64,000 nucleotides of DNA from DASUPK01 sp963695805 (GCA_963695805.1 CAVOHV010000011.1:1-64000); one strand, 5' to 3'. Numbered from the stretch's first letter, positions 1-10,104 are shown. Numbers and translations: made by a program. The notes: generated by a model from the sequence alone, not told the origin.

Positions 1-55
1 TGCTGGGTTCCGACTCTGTGCTCTGGCATTGCCTTCCTCCTCGGTCCGATCGGTC

Positions 56-67
56 AACTATATAGTT
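56..67 (+). promoter_or_regulatory. Palindromic operator overlapping a -10-like element before the ArsR gene
   Basis: The sequence AACTATATAGTT is a perfect 12-bp palindrome ending 6 bases before the ATG at 74. Its inner TATAGT also resembles a -10 hexamer, which would put the transcription start at or next to the ATG and make the mRNA leaderless. No clear -35 is seen. An ArsR protein bound here would block its own promoter, which is the usual autoregulation in this family. The operator role is inferred. Confidence 0.5.
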
Positions 68-73
68 AGCAAA

Positions 74-445
74 ATGGCTAACGATGTGTTCAAAGCCTTG
101 GCGCATCCGACCCGGCGGGAGATCGTCGAGCGGCTCAGCGATGGCGCCTCGACTGTCGGCGAGGCTACTCGGGACCTCGGGGTCTCAAAGCCCACCATCT
201 CTCGCCACCTGAAGATGCTCGAGGAGGCCCGCGTGGTCAGCCGGGTGATCGACGGCCGCACTCATCGCCTCGCCCTGCGACCGGAGACGCTTGCCGAGAC
301 CTCGGATTGGATAGAAAGTCAACGCGAGCGCTGGGAGCGGCTCTTCGACGTCGTAGGCGAGTATCTCGACGAGCGAAAGGAGCGAGGTGACGGAGGAATC
401 GGCGCAGGTGGTGCGAATCGAGCGGACCTTCGAGGCCCCCGCTGA
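74..445 (+). CDS. ArsR/SmtB-family winged-helix repressor
   Basis: A 123-residue DNA-binding repressor. Residues 1-80 form the ArsR winged helix (FKALAHPTRREIVERLSDG; recognition helix around VSKPTISRHLKMLEEA). No cysteine metal site is visible, so it belongs to the group paired with SRPBCC (AHSA1) proteins rather than to arsenic sensors. An upstream in-frame ATG at 29 exists, but the start at 74 fits the domain edge and the palindrome just before it. The 3' end overlaps the next gene by 59 bases in another frame, so the two are co-transcribed and probably translationally coupled. Confidence 0.85.
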   Translation: MANDVFKALAHPTRREIVERLSDGASTVGEATRDLGVSKPTISRHLKMLEEARVVSRVIDGRTHRLALRPETLAETSDWIESQRERWERLFDVVGEYLDERKERGDGGIGAGGANRADLRGPR

Positions 446-827
446 GGAGGTCTTCGACGCCTGGACCAGTGCGGAGGTCATCGGGCGCTGGTTCCGCCCA
501 GGGCGGGACTGGGGGGAAGCGAGTGCCGAGGTGGATCTCCGAGTCGGCGGGAAGGTCAGCGTCGTGATGCGCGCCCCCGACGGCTCCGAGGTGCGCGCAG
601 GCGGCGAGTACACGTTGATCGAGCGGCCCCACCGCCTGGTCTTCACCTGGACCTTCGACGACGACCCCTCGAATCAGCAGACGATCGAGCTGGAGTTCAC
701 CGAGCAAGATGGCGCCACGAGGGTCGTGTTCGTGAACAGCGACATCGCAGCCGAGAAGAGGCGCGACGCCCAGTACGAGGGCTGGCGAGCCTGTCTCGAC
801 AACCTGGAGCGCGTGCTGGCGTCATGA
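387..827 (+). CDS. SRPBCC/AHSA1-family ligand-binding protein
   Basis: A 146-residue protein of the START/SRPBCC helix-grip fold (AHSA1 family). The hallmark N-terminal IERTFEAPAEEVFDAWTSAE and a C-terminal helix (YEGWRACLDNLERVL) are both present, and the length is normal. It starts with GTG inside the upstream ArsR gene. ArsR plus AHSA1 pairs are common in actinobacteria. The usual proposal is that the SRPBCC protein binds a small hydrophobic ligand and the ArsR protein controls the operon, but the ligand is unknown. Confidence 0.85.
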   Translation: MTEESAQVVRIERTFEAPAEEVFDAWTSAEVIGRWFRPGRDWGEASAEVDLRVGGKVSVVMRAPDGSEVRAGGEYTLIERPHRLVFTWTFDDDPSNQQTIELEFTEQDGATRVVFVNSDIAAEKRRDAQYEGWRACLDNLERVLAS

Positions 828-846
828 GGGCGCGCCGGAGGAATTG

Positions 847-1575
847 ATGAGCGTCAGGTTCCCGGGCGAGTCCGATGAGTACCGCGCTGCGCGCGACCGT
901 CTGCTCGAGAGCGAGATCGAGCTGCGCCGCCGGATGGAAGCCGTGGCGGCGGCCCGGCGCGAGCTGCCACCTGGAGGGGTCGTCCCTGAGGACTACGTCT
1001 TCCAAGGCGACGGACCCGACGGCGAGCCGATGGACGTGCGCCTCTCGGACCTGTTCGCACCGGGAAAGGACTCGCTGGCGATCAACAGCTTCATGTTCCC
1101 GCGCGATCCCGAGGACGATCGGCCCGGACCCGTGCGTGAGAAGGAGACGGCGAAGCTGCCCCTGGCGGAAGGTCCATGCCCGTCGTGCGTGAGCCTGCTC
1201 GACCAGCTCGATGGGGTCGTCGAGCACGCCAAGCAGGTGATGAACTTCGCGGTGGTGGCCAAGTCGCCGCTGGACCTGCTCCAGACCTGGAAGCGAGAGC
1301 GCGGCTGGCGCCGTCTGCGGCTGCTCTCCTCTGAGGGCAACACCTACAACCCGGACTACCTCGCAGAGACGCCGGAGGGAGCACAGCGGCCAATGCTCAA
1401 TGTCTTCCATCGCGACGATGACTCGATCCGGCACTTCTGGGGATCCGAGCTCTTCTATGCCCCGTGGGATCCGGGACAGGATCCGAGGCATGTCGGCACC
1501 CTCGAGCCCCTCTGGAACCTCTTCGACCTAACCCCGGAAGGGCGCCCAGACTGGGACGAGCAGCTGAGCTACTAG
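847..1575 (+). CDS. DUF899 family thioredoxin-like protein
   Basis: A 242-residue protein of the DUF899 family with a thioredoxin-like fold. Family landmarks are an N-terminal helix (YRAARDRLLESEIELRRRME), DYVFQGDGPDG, the NSFMFPRD strand, a GPCPSCVSLLDQLDG segment carrying a CPSC motif near residue 118, and RLLSSEGNTYNPDY. The CxxC pair suggests redox activity, but no substrate is established. GGAGG lies 5-6 bases upstream of this ATG, so it is preferred over the TTG three bases earlier. It follows the SRPBCC gene by 19 bases and may belong to the same operon. Confidence 0.8.
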   Translation: MSVRFPGESDEYRAARDRLLESEIELRRRMEAVAAARRELPPGGVVPEDYVFQGDGPDGEPMDVRLSDLFAPGKDSLAINSFMFPRDPEDDRPGPVREKETAKLPLAEGPCPSCVSLLDQLDGVVEHAKQVMNFAVVAKSPLDLLQTWKRERGWRRLRLLSSEGNTYNPDYLAETPEGAQRPMLNVFHRDDDSIRHFWGSELFYAPWDPGQDPRHVGTLEPLWNLFDLTPEGRPDWDEQLSY

Positions 1576-1638
1576 CCGGGAATCGCTGAGGCGTATCTTC
1601 GATCGGGTGGACTGCCGGCTACAGCGAAAGGCGTAGAA

Positions 1639-2627
<989 letters not shown>

Positions 2628-2628
<1 letters not shown>

Positions 2629-2936
2629 TGCCGGGAGGGATCGCCACCAACCTGCAGCGCCACGTCGGGGGCTCGGAATACATGAAGCAGGCGGTCGAGC
2701 GGTTCAGGAACTCGGGTGTGAGGCTGAAGACTCCCGAGCAGGGCGCGGCCACCTCGGTCCTGCTCGCGACCTATCCGGCACTGGAGGGCGTGGGCGGGCG
2801 CTACTTCGATGACTGCAACGAGGCCAAGGTGATCCACCGCCGCGAGCCCGACACCATCTCCGGCGTCGCCCCCTACGCCCTGGATCCGGCGAACGCCGAG
2901 CGTCTCTGGGAGGTCTCGCTCGGGCTGATCGCCTAG
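2628..2936 (+). pseudogene. 3' remnant of a short-chain dehydrogenase/reductase
   Basis: The 102-residue frame begins at what is normally an internal SDR motif (family form HPGGIxTNLQRH, here MPGGIATNLQRH) and continues through the SDR C-terminal region (LKTPEQGAATSVLLATYPALEGVGGRYFDDC). The NAD(P)-binding Rossmann half and the catalytic YxxxK are absent, and the preceding bases belong to the aldo/keto reductase. The family is about 300 residues long, so two thirds are missing. It could still be translated by TGATG coupling but cannot be an active SDR. A deletion fusing the two loci is the simplest explanation. Confidence 0.7.
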
Positions 2937-4138
2937 GAGTTCCCGACGAGGGGAGCGCCGAGCCACCTGGCCAGGCGCTCCTCGGACATCAGCTCGGATG
3001 GCTCCACCTGGCGACTGAAGGTGTCGCGCAGGTCCTGGCCCGCATCTGGCTCGGACGCCCAGCCCCTGAACAAGGGTCCGGCGGTCTCCGGCTTGGGGAA
3101 CCGCCCCCAGGCGAAGGACCAGTCGTAGTGCTCGGCCGCGCGCCCGTCGCGCCAGGCCTCGTACCCCTCCAGCCTCGGATCGGCGCCCGAGACTTGCTCC
3201 GCGATATAGATCGCCTGCTCGACCGCATCGTTGATCCCCTGAGCCGTGGCGGGGTGCTTGAAGTGACAGGCGTCACCGAGCAGGGCCCACCCCGGCCCGG
3301 TCGGCCTGCGGAAGAACCCGCGCATCAGCGACTCCGGGGCGACGGTGATCTCGCTGACCAGCTCCGCCCGGTCGAGGACCTCGGGCTCGATCAGCTCCGG
3401 CGCGAGACGCAGCGTCTCCAGGTACCTCCGATGCCTCTCATCCTTCGTGCCCTTCGTCAGGTCCGCATTGCCTCCCGCGATCAGCATGTGCAGGCCGTCC
3501 TCGATGGCCCAGCGGTTCCCCACCACGTCCTCGCCGGCCAGGAGCGTCATGTGGCCGTTGTCCGGGATCGCTCTCCAGTAGGCGAACAGGAACGCGAACT
3601 CGCCCTGCTGCGGCCGCTCCTTCCCGAGCCCAAGCTTCCCGGCGACGGTCGAGGCGCGGCCGTCCGCTCCGAAGACCCACTTCGCCCTGACGCTATCCCC
3701 GTTCTCGAGGATCACCCCGGTGACCGGGTCCTCGTCCGTGCCGTTGCCGATCAGATCCACGACGCGCTCGCCGAATCGGCCCTCCGCGCCGGCGGCGAGC
3801 GCCGTGTCGACGATCGCCTCGTCGAGCGCCGATCGGCGGGGGCCGATGCACATATCGAAGCCGTCGATCGGGGTATAGCGACCCTCGATCACGTTGCCCA
3901 GGCCGATGATCCTGCTCGCCACCATCGGTACCTCGTGCCGTGCATGGAGCGTGTCTAGAACGCCGAGCTGCTCGAAGCGGGAGACCGTGTTCGGGTAGAC
4001 GAAGTGGGTCGACACCGTCTCGCTTGGGAAGGTGTCCCGATCCACGACCAGGACGTCCCAGTCCCTCTCGGCCAGCGCTATCGCGAGGGTCGAGCCGGCG
4101 CACCGGGCTCCGACGATGACCGCGTCCTTCTCCACCAT
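2933..4138 (-). CDS. FAD-dependent monooxygenase / geranylgeranyl-reductase-like oxidoreductase
   Basis: A 401-residue flavoprotein of the PHBH-like (FAD_binding_3/geranylgeranyl reductase) superfamily. The dinucleotide-binding start is AVIVGARCAGSTLAIALAE, a GxGxxG variant with GARCAG. FGADGRASTVAGKLG is the DG motif. The second FAD motif is WALLGDACHFKHPATAQGIND. Length is normal and the substrate unknown. Its 3' end overlaps the stop region of the convergent SDR remnant by 4 bases. Confidence 0.8.
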   Translation of the reverse strand: MVEKDAVIVGARCAGSTLAIALAERDWDVLVVDRDTFPSETVSTHFVYPNTVSRFEQLGVLDTLHARHEVPMVASRIIGLGNVIEGRYTPIDGFDMCIGPRRSALDEAIVDTALAAGAEGRFGERVVDLIGNGTDEDPVTGVILENGDSVRAKWVFGADGRASTVAGKLGLGKERPQQGEFAFLFAYWRAIPDNGHMTLLAGEDVVGNRWAIEDGLHMLIAGGNADLTKGTKDERHRRYLETLRLAPELIEPEVLDRAELVSEITVAPESLMRGFFRRPTGPGWALLGDACHFKHPATAQGINDAVEQAIYIAEQVSGADPRLEGYEAWRDGRAAEHYDWSFAWGRFPKPETAGPLFRGWASEPDAGQDLRDTFSRQVEPSELMSEERLARWLGAPLVGNS

Positions 4139-4189
4139 CTCAGGGGGTCGAGCGTATCCGGCCTCGCACGCCCCGGGGTGTGAGTGGCG

Positions 4190-4582
4190 TCACCCGCCTT
4201 CGAGGGCGGTCCGTGCCTCGTCGCGGTCGCGGTAGACCTCGTAGTCGACGACGAGTCCGTCCCGGAAGGTCCAGAGATGGGCGCCGCTCGCCTCCATCTC
4301 AGCGCCGCTTTCCTTGCCGCGGCCCTTCCACCGGACGAGCGCCAGAATCCGATCTCCCGACTGAATGAACTCCTCGGCCTCGATGGTCAGGGGGCGCTCC
4401 CAGGCACTGAGCCAATCCCGCATCACCTCGACGAATCCCTCGTAGCTGTCGGCCCGGATCGGGTCCCCCATGCCGAAGGTCTCGGTCGTCATTTCCGGGT
4501 GGAAGAACTCGGCGTGTCCCGTGTAGTCGCCGTCGCCCCACTCCTCGTAGAGGGCCTTGAGCTTCTCGAGCGGCTCAGGCAC
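4190..4582 (-). CDS. SnoaL-like / NTF2-fold protein
   Basis: A 130-residue protein with the NTF2-like cone fold. An N-terminal helix (LEKLKALYEEWGDGDYTGHAEFFHPE) leads into strands ending ILALVRWKGRGKESG and AHLWTFRDGLVVDYEVYRDRDEA. This is the SnoaL-like domain seen in polyketide cyclases, ketosteroid isomerases and many stand-alone proteins. The specific function cannot be read from the sequence. It overlaps the 3' end of the rpiA frame by 8 bases on the same strand, so it lies downstream of rpiA and may share its transcript. Confidence 0.75.
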   Translation of the reverse strand: MPEPLEKLKALYEEWGDGDYTGHAEFFHPEMTTETFGMGDPIRADSYEGFVEVMRDWLSAWERPLTIEAEEFIQSGDRILALVRWKGRGKESGAEMEASGAHLWTFRDGLVVDYEVYRDRDEARTALEGG

Positions 4583-5243
4583 GCTGAACCGAGTCGCCGC
4601 GCCCGATCAGAACCACGCTCACCATCCGGGCGGGGAACAGCCCGTGGTCGATGACGCCCGGGATCGCGGCCAGTCGACTCGCGAGCTCGGCGGGGTCGCC
4701 GACATCTCCCTCGTAGTCGGCGATCACGCCGCCGTCGGGGCTGGTCGGGGTCTCCGGGCGCTGCGTGACGGGACCCAGGTTTTCTGAGATCCGCGTCAGC
4801 GTTGACGCGAGCCCGAACGGAAACAGCTCCAGCGGGATCGGGGCCGCGATCCGATCGACGGTCTTGGACGAGTCCGCGATCACGACGAACCGCTCCGCGG
4901 TGGCCGCGACGATCTTCTCACGCGTGTGTGCGCCGCCGCCGCCCTTGACTAGCCAGTGGTCGGAGGCGACCTGGTCGGCACCGTCGAGCGCGATGTCGAG
5001 GTGATCGAGCCAGTCGAAGTTCTCCATCGGGAGGCCGAGCTCACGGGCGTGCTGCTCCGTGGCCTCAGAGGTCGCGACGCAGCGGAGGTCGCTCAGGCCG
5101 CGGTTTGCGATCGCGGGCAGCAGGTGGGCGACGGTGGAGCCCGTGCCGAGGCCCACCGTCATCCCGTCCTCCACCAGCTCGGCGGCGGCCTCCGCAGCCA
5201 ACTTTTTCTCTGCGTCGAGATTGGCCTCGGTCACCGAGGGCAC
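4575..5243 (-). CDS. rpiA: Ribose-5-phosphate isomerase A
   Basis: RpiA interconverts ribose 5-phosphate and ribulose 5-phosphate in the non-oxidative pentose phosphate pathway. At 222 residues it matches the family. Motifs are GLGTGSTVAHLLPAI (phosphate loop), ALDGADQV and LVKGGGGAHTREKIVAA, which holds the catalytic Asp/Lys region. The GTG at 5243 gives a normal N-terminus (VPSVTEANLDAEKKLAAEAA), with a second GTG at 5234 possible. The open frame runs on to 6572, but that part is antisense to tkt and is not the gene. It is divergent from tkt with only 21 bases between starts. Confidence 0.93.
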   Translation of the reverse strand: MPSVTEANLDAEKKLAAEAAAELVEDGMTVGLGTGSTVAHLLPAIANRGLSDLRCVATSEATEQHARELGLPMENFDWLDHLDIALDGADQVASDHWLVKGGGGAHTREKIVAATAERFVVIADSSKTVDRIAAPIPLELFPFGLASTLTRISENLGPVTQRPETPTSPDGGVIADYEGDVGDPAELASRLAAIPGVIDHGLFPARMVSVVLIGRGDSVQRA

Positions 5244-5264
5244 ACTAGTCGTAGGATCGTGGAG

Positions 5265-7337
5265 ATGGCAGTCGCAGCCGAACGTCGCACCGACATCGAC
5301 GAGCTGTGCATCAACACGATCCGCACCCTGTCGATCGACGCGATCCAGAAGGCGAACTCCGGGCACCCCGGCTCGCCGATGGCACTCGCCCCGCTGGCGT
5401 ACGTGATCTGGCAGCGTTTTCTCCGCTTCGATCCGCAGCAGCCGATCTGGCCGAATCGAGACCGTTTCGTGCTTTCGAATGGCCACGCCTCGATGCTCCT
5501 CTACTCGATGCTCCACCTGACCGGGGTGAAGGCCGTCGATCCCGACTACGAGATCGTCGGTGAGCCCTCGGTTAGCCTCGAGGACATCAAGCGGTTCCGC
5601 CAGCTCGACTCCAAGTGCCCGGGGCACCCCGAATACCGCTGGACCTCCGGCGTGGAGAGCACCACCGGCCCGCTCGGGCAGGGAGTCGCGACGAGCATCG
5701 GCATGGCGGTTGCCTCGAAGTGGCTCGCGGCCCGCTACAACGCCCCCGGCTTCGAGATCTTCGACTTCGACGTCTACACCGTCTGCGGGGACGGCGACCT
5801 GGAGGAGGGGGTTTCCAACGAGGCCGCCTCCCTGGCCGGCCACCAGCAGCTCGACAACCTCTGCTGGGTCTACGACAACAACCACATCTCGATCGACGGC
5901 CCGACCGAGCTCGCTTACACGGACGACGTCGCCGCCCGCTTCGCCGGCTACGGCTGGAACGTGACGCGGGTGGGCGATGCAAACGACCTCGATCTGCTCA
6001 CCCGGGCCTTCGACGTGTTCCGGAAAGAGCAGGAGCGTCCGACACTGATCATCCTCGACAGCCACATCGGCTATGGCTCCCCCCACAAGGTGGACACCGC
6101 GGAGGCCCATGGCGAGCCGCTCGGCGAGGATGAGGTCCGGGAGACAAAGCGCTCGTACGGCTGGCCCGAGGACGCGCAGTTCCTGGTCCCGGACGGGGTT
6201 CGCGAGCACTTTGACGAGGGCATCGGCAGGCGGGGCGCGGAGCTTCGCCGGGAGTGGGAGGACCTTCTCGAGAGCTACACCCGGGAGCACGAGTCGCTCG
6301 CCCACGAGATCGACGGGATGCAACGCCGCGACCTCCCAGAGGGCTGGGACATCGACATCCCGCGTTTCGAGCCGGATGAGAAGGGAATGGCGACGCGCAA
6401 GGCCTCGAACCAGGTGGAGAATGCCGTCGCCGCCCGAATCCCGTGGCTGCTGGCGGGCTCCGCGGACCTCACCGACTCGACCTCCGTCCGCCTCAAGGAC
6501 GTGGAGGGGGCCGAGGACTTCGAGCCCGCATCTCGCCATGGCCGCCAGCTTCACTTCGGGATCCGCGAGCACGAGTCGGCGGCGCTATCGAACGGGCTCT
6601 CCCTTTCCAAGCTTCGGCCCCTCTGGTCCACGTACCTGACCTTCTCCGACTACGCCAAGCCCGCCATCCGGCTCTCTGCGCTGATGGAGTTGCCCGTAAT
6701 CCATCTCTTCACCCACGACTCGATCGGGCTCGGCGAGGACGGCCCGACGCACCAGCCGGTCGAGCACCTGGCCGGGTTGCGAGCGATCCCGGGCCTCGAC
6801 GTGATTCGCCCGGCCGACGCCAACGAGGTCTCGGAGGCCTGGCGAGCCGCCCTTGACCGCCATCACCAGCCCGTCGCGCTCGTCTTGACCCGCCAGGACG
6901 TGCCGATCATCGACCGCTCCCGATACGCGTCCGCCGAGGGTCTGCGCAGGGGCGGCTATGTGCTCGCCGATCCCGACGGGGGCGATCCCGACGTGATCCT
7001 GATCGCCACCGGCAGCGAGGTGTCGCTGGCTGTGGCCGCCCACGAGAAGCTGATCTCCGACGGGGTGCGCTCGCGAGTGGTCAGCCTGCCCTGCTGGGAG
7101 CTCTTCGAGCGCCAGGAGCAGTCCTACCGCGACGAGGTGCTGCCGCCGGAGATCACCGCGCGGGTCTCGATCGAGGAGGCATCTACCCTGGGTTGGGAGC
7201 GGTTCGTCGGTTTCGCGGGAGCGAAGATCGGCATGCACACCTTCGGTTCCTCCGCACCGCTGAAGGACGTACAGACAGAGTTCGGGTTCACTCCAGACCG
7301 AGTGGCCGAGACAGCCAAGGAGGTACTTGGACGATGA
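5265..7337 (+). CDS. tkt: Transketolase
   Basis: A 690-residue thiamine-diphosphate enzyme moving two-carbon units between sugar phosphates. It has the N-terminal transketolase signature (DAIQKANSGHPGSPMALAPL), the ThDP/Mg motif GDGDLEEGVSNEAASLAGH with a downstream YDNN, and the pyrimidine domain (LRPLWSTYLTFSDYAKPAIR). The C-terminal domain carries VSLPCWELFERQ. The ATG at 5265 is chosen; an in-frame GTG at 5259 is possible. It overlaps tal by 4 bases (ATGA) and forms a tkt-tal-pgi run opposite rpiA. Confidence 0.95.
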   Translation: MAVAAERRTDIDELCINTIRTLSIDAIQKANSGHPGSPMALAPLAYVIWQRFLRFDPQQPIWPNRDRFVLSNGHASMLLYSMLHLTGVKAVDPDYEIVGEPSVSLEDIKRFRQLDSKCPGHPEYRWTSGVESTTGPLGQGVATSIGMAVASKWLAARYNAPGFEIFDFDVYTVCGDGDLEEGVSNEAASLAGHQQLDNLCWVYDNNHISIDGPTELAYTDDVAARFAGYGWNVTRVGDANDLDLLTRAFDVFRKEQERPTLIILDSHIGYGSPHKVDTAEAHGEPLGEDEVRETKRSYGWPEDAQFLVPDGVREHFDEGIGRRGAELRREWEDLLESYTREHESLAHEIDGMQRRDLPEGWDIDIPRFEPDEKGMATRKASNQVENAVAARIPWLLAGSADLTDSTSVRLKDVEGAEDFEPASRHGRQLHFGIREHESAALSNGLSLSKLRPLWSTYLTFSDYAKPAIRLSALMELPVIHLFTHDSIGLGEDGPTHQPVEHLAGLRAIPGLDVIRPADANEVSEAWRAALDRHHQPVALVLTRQDVPIIDRSRYASAEGLRRGGYVLADPDGGDPDVILIATGSEVSLAVAAHEKLISDGVRSRVVSLPCWELFERQEQSYRDEVLPPEITARVSIEEASTLGWERFVGFAGAKIGMHTFGSSAPLKDVQTEFGFTPDRVAETAKEVLGR

Positions 7338-8410
7338 AGCCCACGCAAAAGCTGCACGACCTCGGCCAGAGCCTCTGGCTCGACAACATCACCCGCACGA
7401 TGCTCGACGACGGGACCGAGCAGCGCTACATCGACGAGCTGTCCGTCACCGGTCAGACCTCCAACCCGACGATCTTCGACAAGGCGATCTCCGGTGGCGA
7501 CGCCTACGACGAGCAAATCGCGGAGCTTCGGGAGAAGGGCATGGAGCCCGAGGAGATCTTCTTCGAACTCGGCCTCGCCGATGTGACGCGTGCGGCCAGG
7601 ATGTTCACCGAGATCTACAAGGGGACGAACCGGATGGATGGCTGGGTCTCCCTCGAGGTCTCGCCGCTGCTCGCCTACGACACCCAGTCGACCATCCAGC
7701 AGGCCGCCGACCTGTACGGGCGGGCGGAGGAGAACAACTTCATCAAGATCCCCGGGACGCCCGAGGGCCTGCCCGCGATCGAGGAGTCGATCTATGCCGG
7801 CGTGCCGATCAACGTCACGCTGCTGATGTCGACCGATCAGACGATCGCGGCGGCCGAGGCCTACCTGAAGGGAATCGAGCGACGGATCGTGGACGGACTC
7901 GACCCCGACGTCCCCTCGGTGCTCTCCCTCTTCGTTAGCCGGTGGGACGTCGCGGTCCATGACGAGGTGCCCGACGAGATCAAGAACACGCTTGGGATCG
8001 CCGTCGGGAAGGCGACCTACGCCGCATGGCGCCGGTTGTTCGATTCCGACCGTTGGAGCGCCCTCGCCGGCCAGGGGGCGCGGCTGCAGCGCCTGCTCTT
8101 CGCGAGCACCGGGACCAAGGACCCGGAGGCCTCGGACACCCTCTACATCGAGGCCTTCGCCGCGCCGGACACGATCAACACCATGCCCGACAAGACCCTG
8201 AAGGCGTTCGCGGACCACGGCAAGGTCGGCGAGCCAATGCCTGCCGACGGCGGCGACGCGGAGGAGGTCTTCCAAGCGCACCGGGAGCAGGGCATCGACA
8301 CCGACGCACTCGCGCTGAAGCTTCAGAAGGACGGCGCGGAAGCGTTCTCCAAGTCCTGGACGGAGTTGCTCGACACGATCAAGTCCGAGTCCGAGCGGCT
8401 GGCTGCGTGA
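7334..8410 (+). CDS. tal: Transaldolase
   Basis: A 358-residue transaldolase of the actinobacterial/cyanobacterial type, transferring dihydroxyacetone units in the pentose phosphate pathway. It shows the signature VTGQTSNPTIFDKAISGG and the Schiff-base lysine segment NFIKIPGTPEGLPAIE. INVTLLMSTDQTIAAAEAY and LFVSRWDVAV are further family blocks. It starts inside the tkt stop (ATGA), indicating coupled translation. The alternative start far upstream lies inside tkt and is rejected. Confidence 0.95.
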   Translation: MKPTQKLHDLGQSLWLDNITRTMLDDGTEQRYIDELSVTGQTSNPTIFDKAISGGDAYDEQIAELREKGMEPEEIFFELGLADVTRAARMFTEIYKGTNRMDGWVSLEVSPLLAYDTQSTIQQAADLYGRAEENNFIKIPGTPEGLPAIEESIYAGVPINVTLLMSTDQTIAAAEAYLKGIERRIVDGLDPDVPSVLSLFVSRWDVAVHDEVPDEIKNTLGIAVGKATYAAWRRLFDSDRWSALAGQGARLQRLLFASTGTKDPEASDTLYIEAFAAPDTINTMPDKTLKAFADHGKVGEPMPADGGDAEEVFQAHREQGIDTDALALKLQKDGAEAFSKSWTELLDTIKSESERLAA

Positions 8411-8461
8411 GAAGAAGCGCTAGGCATGAGCCGATAGCCCCGCATAGTTAGGCTGCGGCCG

Positions 8462-10099
8462 GTGAGCCCGGAACCGCAGCTCCGCAAGCGACCGGCCTGG
8501 CGGGCCCTCGAGCAGCACCGCAGGGAGATCGGCCAGCGACACCTCCGCGACCTCTTTGCCGAGGACTCCGAGCGCGGCACCCGGATGGTCGCCGAGGGCG
8601 ACGGCCTCTTCCTCGACTACTCCAAGAACAGGATCACCGACAAGACGCTGGGGCTGCTCCGCCAGCTCGCCAACGAGTGCGGCGTGGCGGACCGACGCGA
8701 CGCGATGTTCCGCGGCGAGCACATCAACGTGTCGGAGGATCGCGCGGTCCTGCACGTCGCGCTGCGGATGCCGGAGGGCCGCTCGCTGATCGTCGACGGC
8801 GAGGACGTCGTCAAGCAAGTGCACGAGGTGCTCGATCGGATGTCCGCATTCTCTGACCGGGTGCGCTCCGGGGAGTGGAAGGGGTACACGGGCAAGCCGA
8901 TCCGCAACGTGATCAACATCGGCATCGGCGGCTCGGACCTGGGCCCGGTGATGGCCTACGAGGCGCTGCGGCACTACTCGCGCCGGGAGATGACCTTTCG
9001 CTTCATCTCCAACGTCGACGGCACCGACTTCGCCGAGAAGACCCGCGACCTCGATCCAGAGGAGACCCTCTTCATCATCTCCTCGAAAACCTTCACGACG
9101 CTGGAGACGATGACCAACGCCCAGACCGCGAGGGAGTGGCTGCTCGCGAAGCTGGGCTCGGAGGAGGCGATCGCCAAGCACTTCGTCGCCGTCTCGACCA
9201 ACGCTGAGGGCGTCGCCGAGTTCGGCATCGACACCGACAACATGTTCGGCTTCTGGGACTGGGTCGGCGGCCGGTACTCGATGGACTCGGCGATCGGCCT
9301 CTCGACGATGCTGGCGATCGGGCCCGAGGGTTTCCGCGACCTGCTCGCCGGCTTCCACGCCGTCGACGAGCACTTCAGGGAGCTGCCGATCGGGGAGAGC
9401 CTGCCCTCCATCCTCGGCCTGCTCTGCGTCTGGTACGGCGACTTCTTCGACGCCCAGACTGTGGGCGTCTTCCCCTACGACCAGTACCTGCACCGCTTCC
9501 CGGCCTACCTCCAGCAGCTCACGATGGAGTCGAACGGCAAGCACGTGACCGTCGACGGAGCGCGCGTGGACTACGAGACGGGCGCGATCTTCTGGGGAGA
9601 GCCGGGAACCAACGGCCAGCACTCCTTCTACCAGCTGATCCACCAGGGGACGAAGCTGATCCCAGCCGACTTCATCGGCTTCTACCAGTCGCTCAATCCG
9701 CTCGGCGAGCATCACGACCTGCTGATGTCGAACGTCTTCGCGCAGCCCGAGGCTCTCGCCTTTGGGAAGACGCCCGAGCAGGTCCGCGATGAGGGGACGC
9801 CCGAGCCGATCGTCCCCCACCGGGTGATGGAGGGGAACCGGCCCTCGAACGTGATCCTCGCCGAGCGGCTTACGCCGCGCACGCTCGGCTCGCTCGTCGC
9901 CCTCTATGAGCACAGCGTCTTCACTCAGGGCGCCATCTGGGAGATCGACTCCTTCGATCAGTGGGGCGTGGAGCTCGGGAAGGTGCTGGCGAGGAGCATC
10001 ATTCCCCAGCTGCAGGCGCCCGAGGAGCCGGAGCTCGAACACGACAGCTCGACCAATAACCTGATCCGGCGTTACCGGGCCAACCGCTCTCAGGGTTGA
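8462..10099 (+). CDS. pgi: Glucose-6-phosphate isomerase
   Basis: A 545-residue phosphoglucose isomerase linking glycolysis to the pentose phosphate genes upstream. Conserved blocks are NIGIGGSDLGPVMAYEAL, the phosphate-binding ISSKTFTTLETMTNA, PGI signature 1 (WDWVGGRYSMDSAIGL) and signature 2 (DSFDQWGVELGKVLA). The GTG start at 8462 gives a normal-length N-terminus. It lies 51 bases after tal, so it probably shares the same transcript. Confidence 0.95.
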   Translation: MSPEPQLRKRPAWRALEQHRREIGQRHLRDLFAEDSERGTRMVAEGDGLFLDYSKNRITDKTLGLLRQLANECGVADRRDAMFRGEHINVSEDRAVLHVALRMPEGRSLIVDGEDVVKQVHEVLDRMSAFSDRVRSGEWKGYTGKPIRNVINIGIGGSDLGPVMAYEALRHYSRREMTFRFISNVDGTDFAEKTRDLDPEETLFIISSKTFTTLETMTNAQTAREWLLAKLGSEEAIAKHFVAVSTNAEGVAEFGIDTDNMFGFWDWVGGRYSMDSAIGLSTMLAIGPEGFRDLLAGFHAVDEHFRELPIGESLPSILGLLCVWYGDFFDAQTVGVFPYDQYLHRFPAYLQQLTMESNGKHVTVDGARVDYETGAIFWGEPGTNGQHSFYQLIHQGTKLIPADFIGFYQSLNPLGEHHDLLMSNVFAQPEALAFGKTPEQVRDEGTPEPIVPHRVMEGNRPSNVILAERLTPRTLGSLVALYEHSVFTQGAIWEIDSFDQWGVELGKVLARSIIPQLQAPEEPELEHDSSTNNLIRRYRANRSQG

Positions 10100-10104
10100 G
10101 CGCG

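Noticed and set aside
5300..6572. A long minus-strand open frame extending rpiA to 665 residues over tkt
   Set aside because: It is antisense to tkt and has no domain character; high-GC codon bias keeps the frame open. RpiA ends its homology near 5243.
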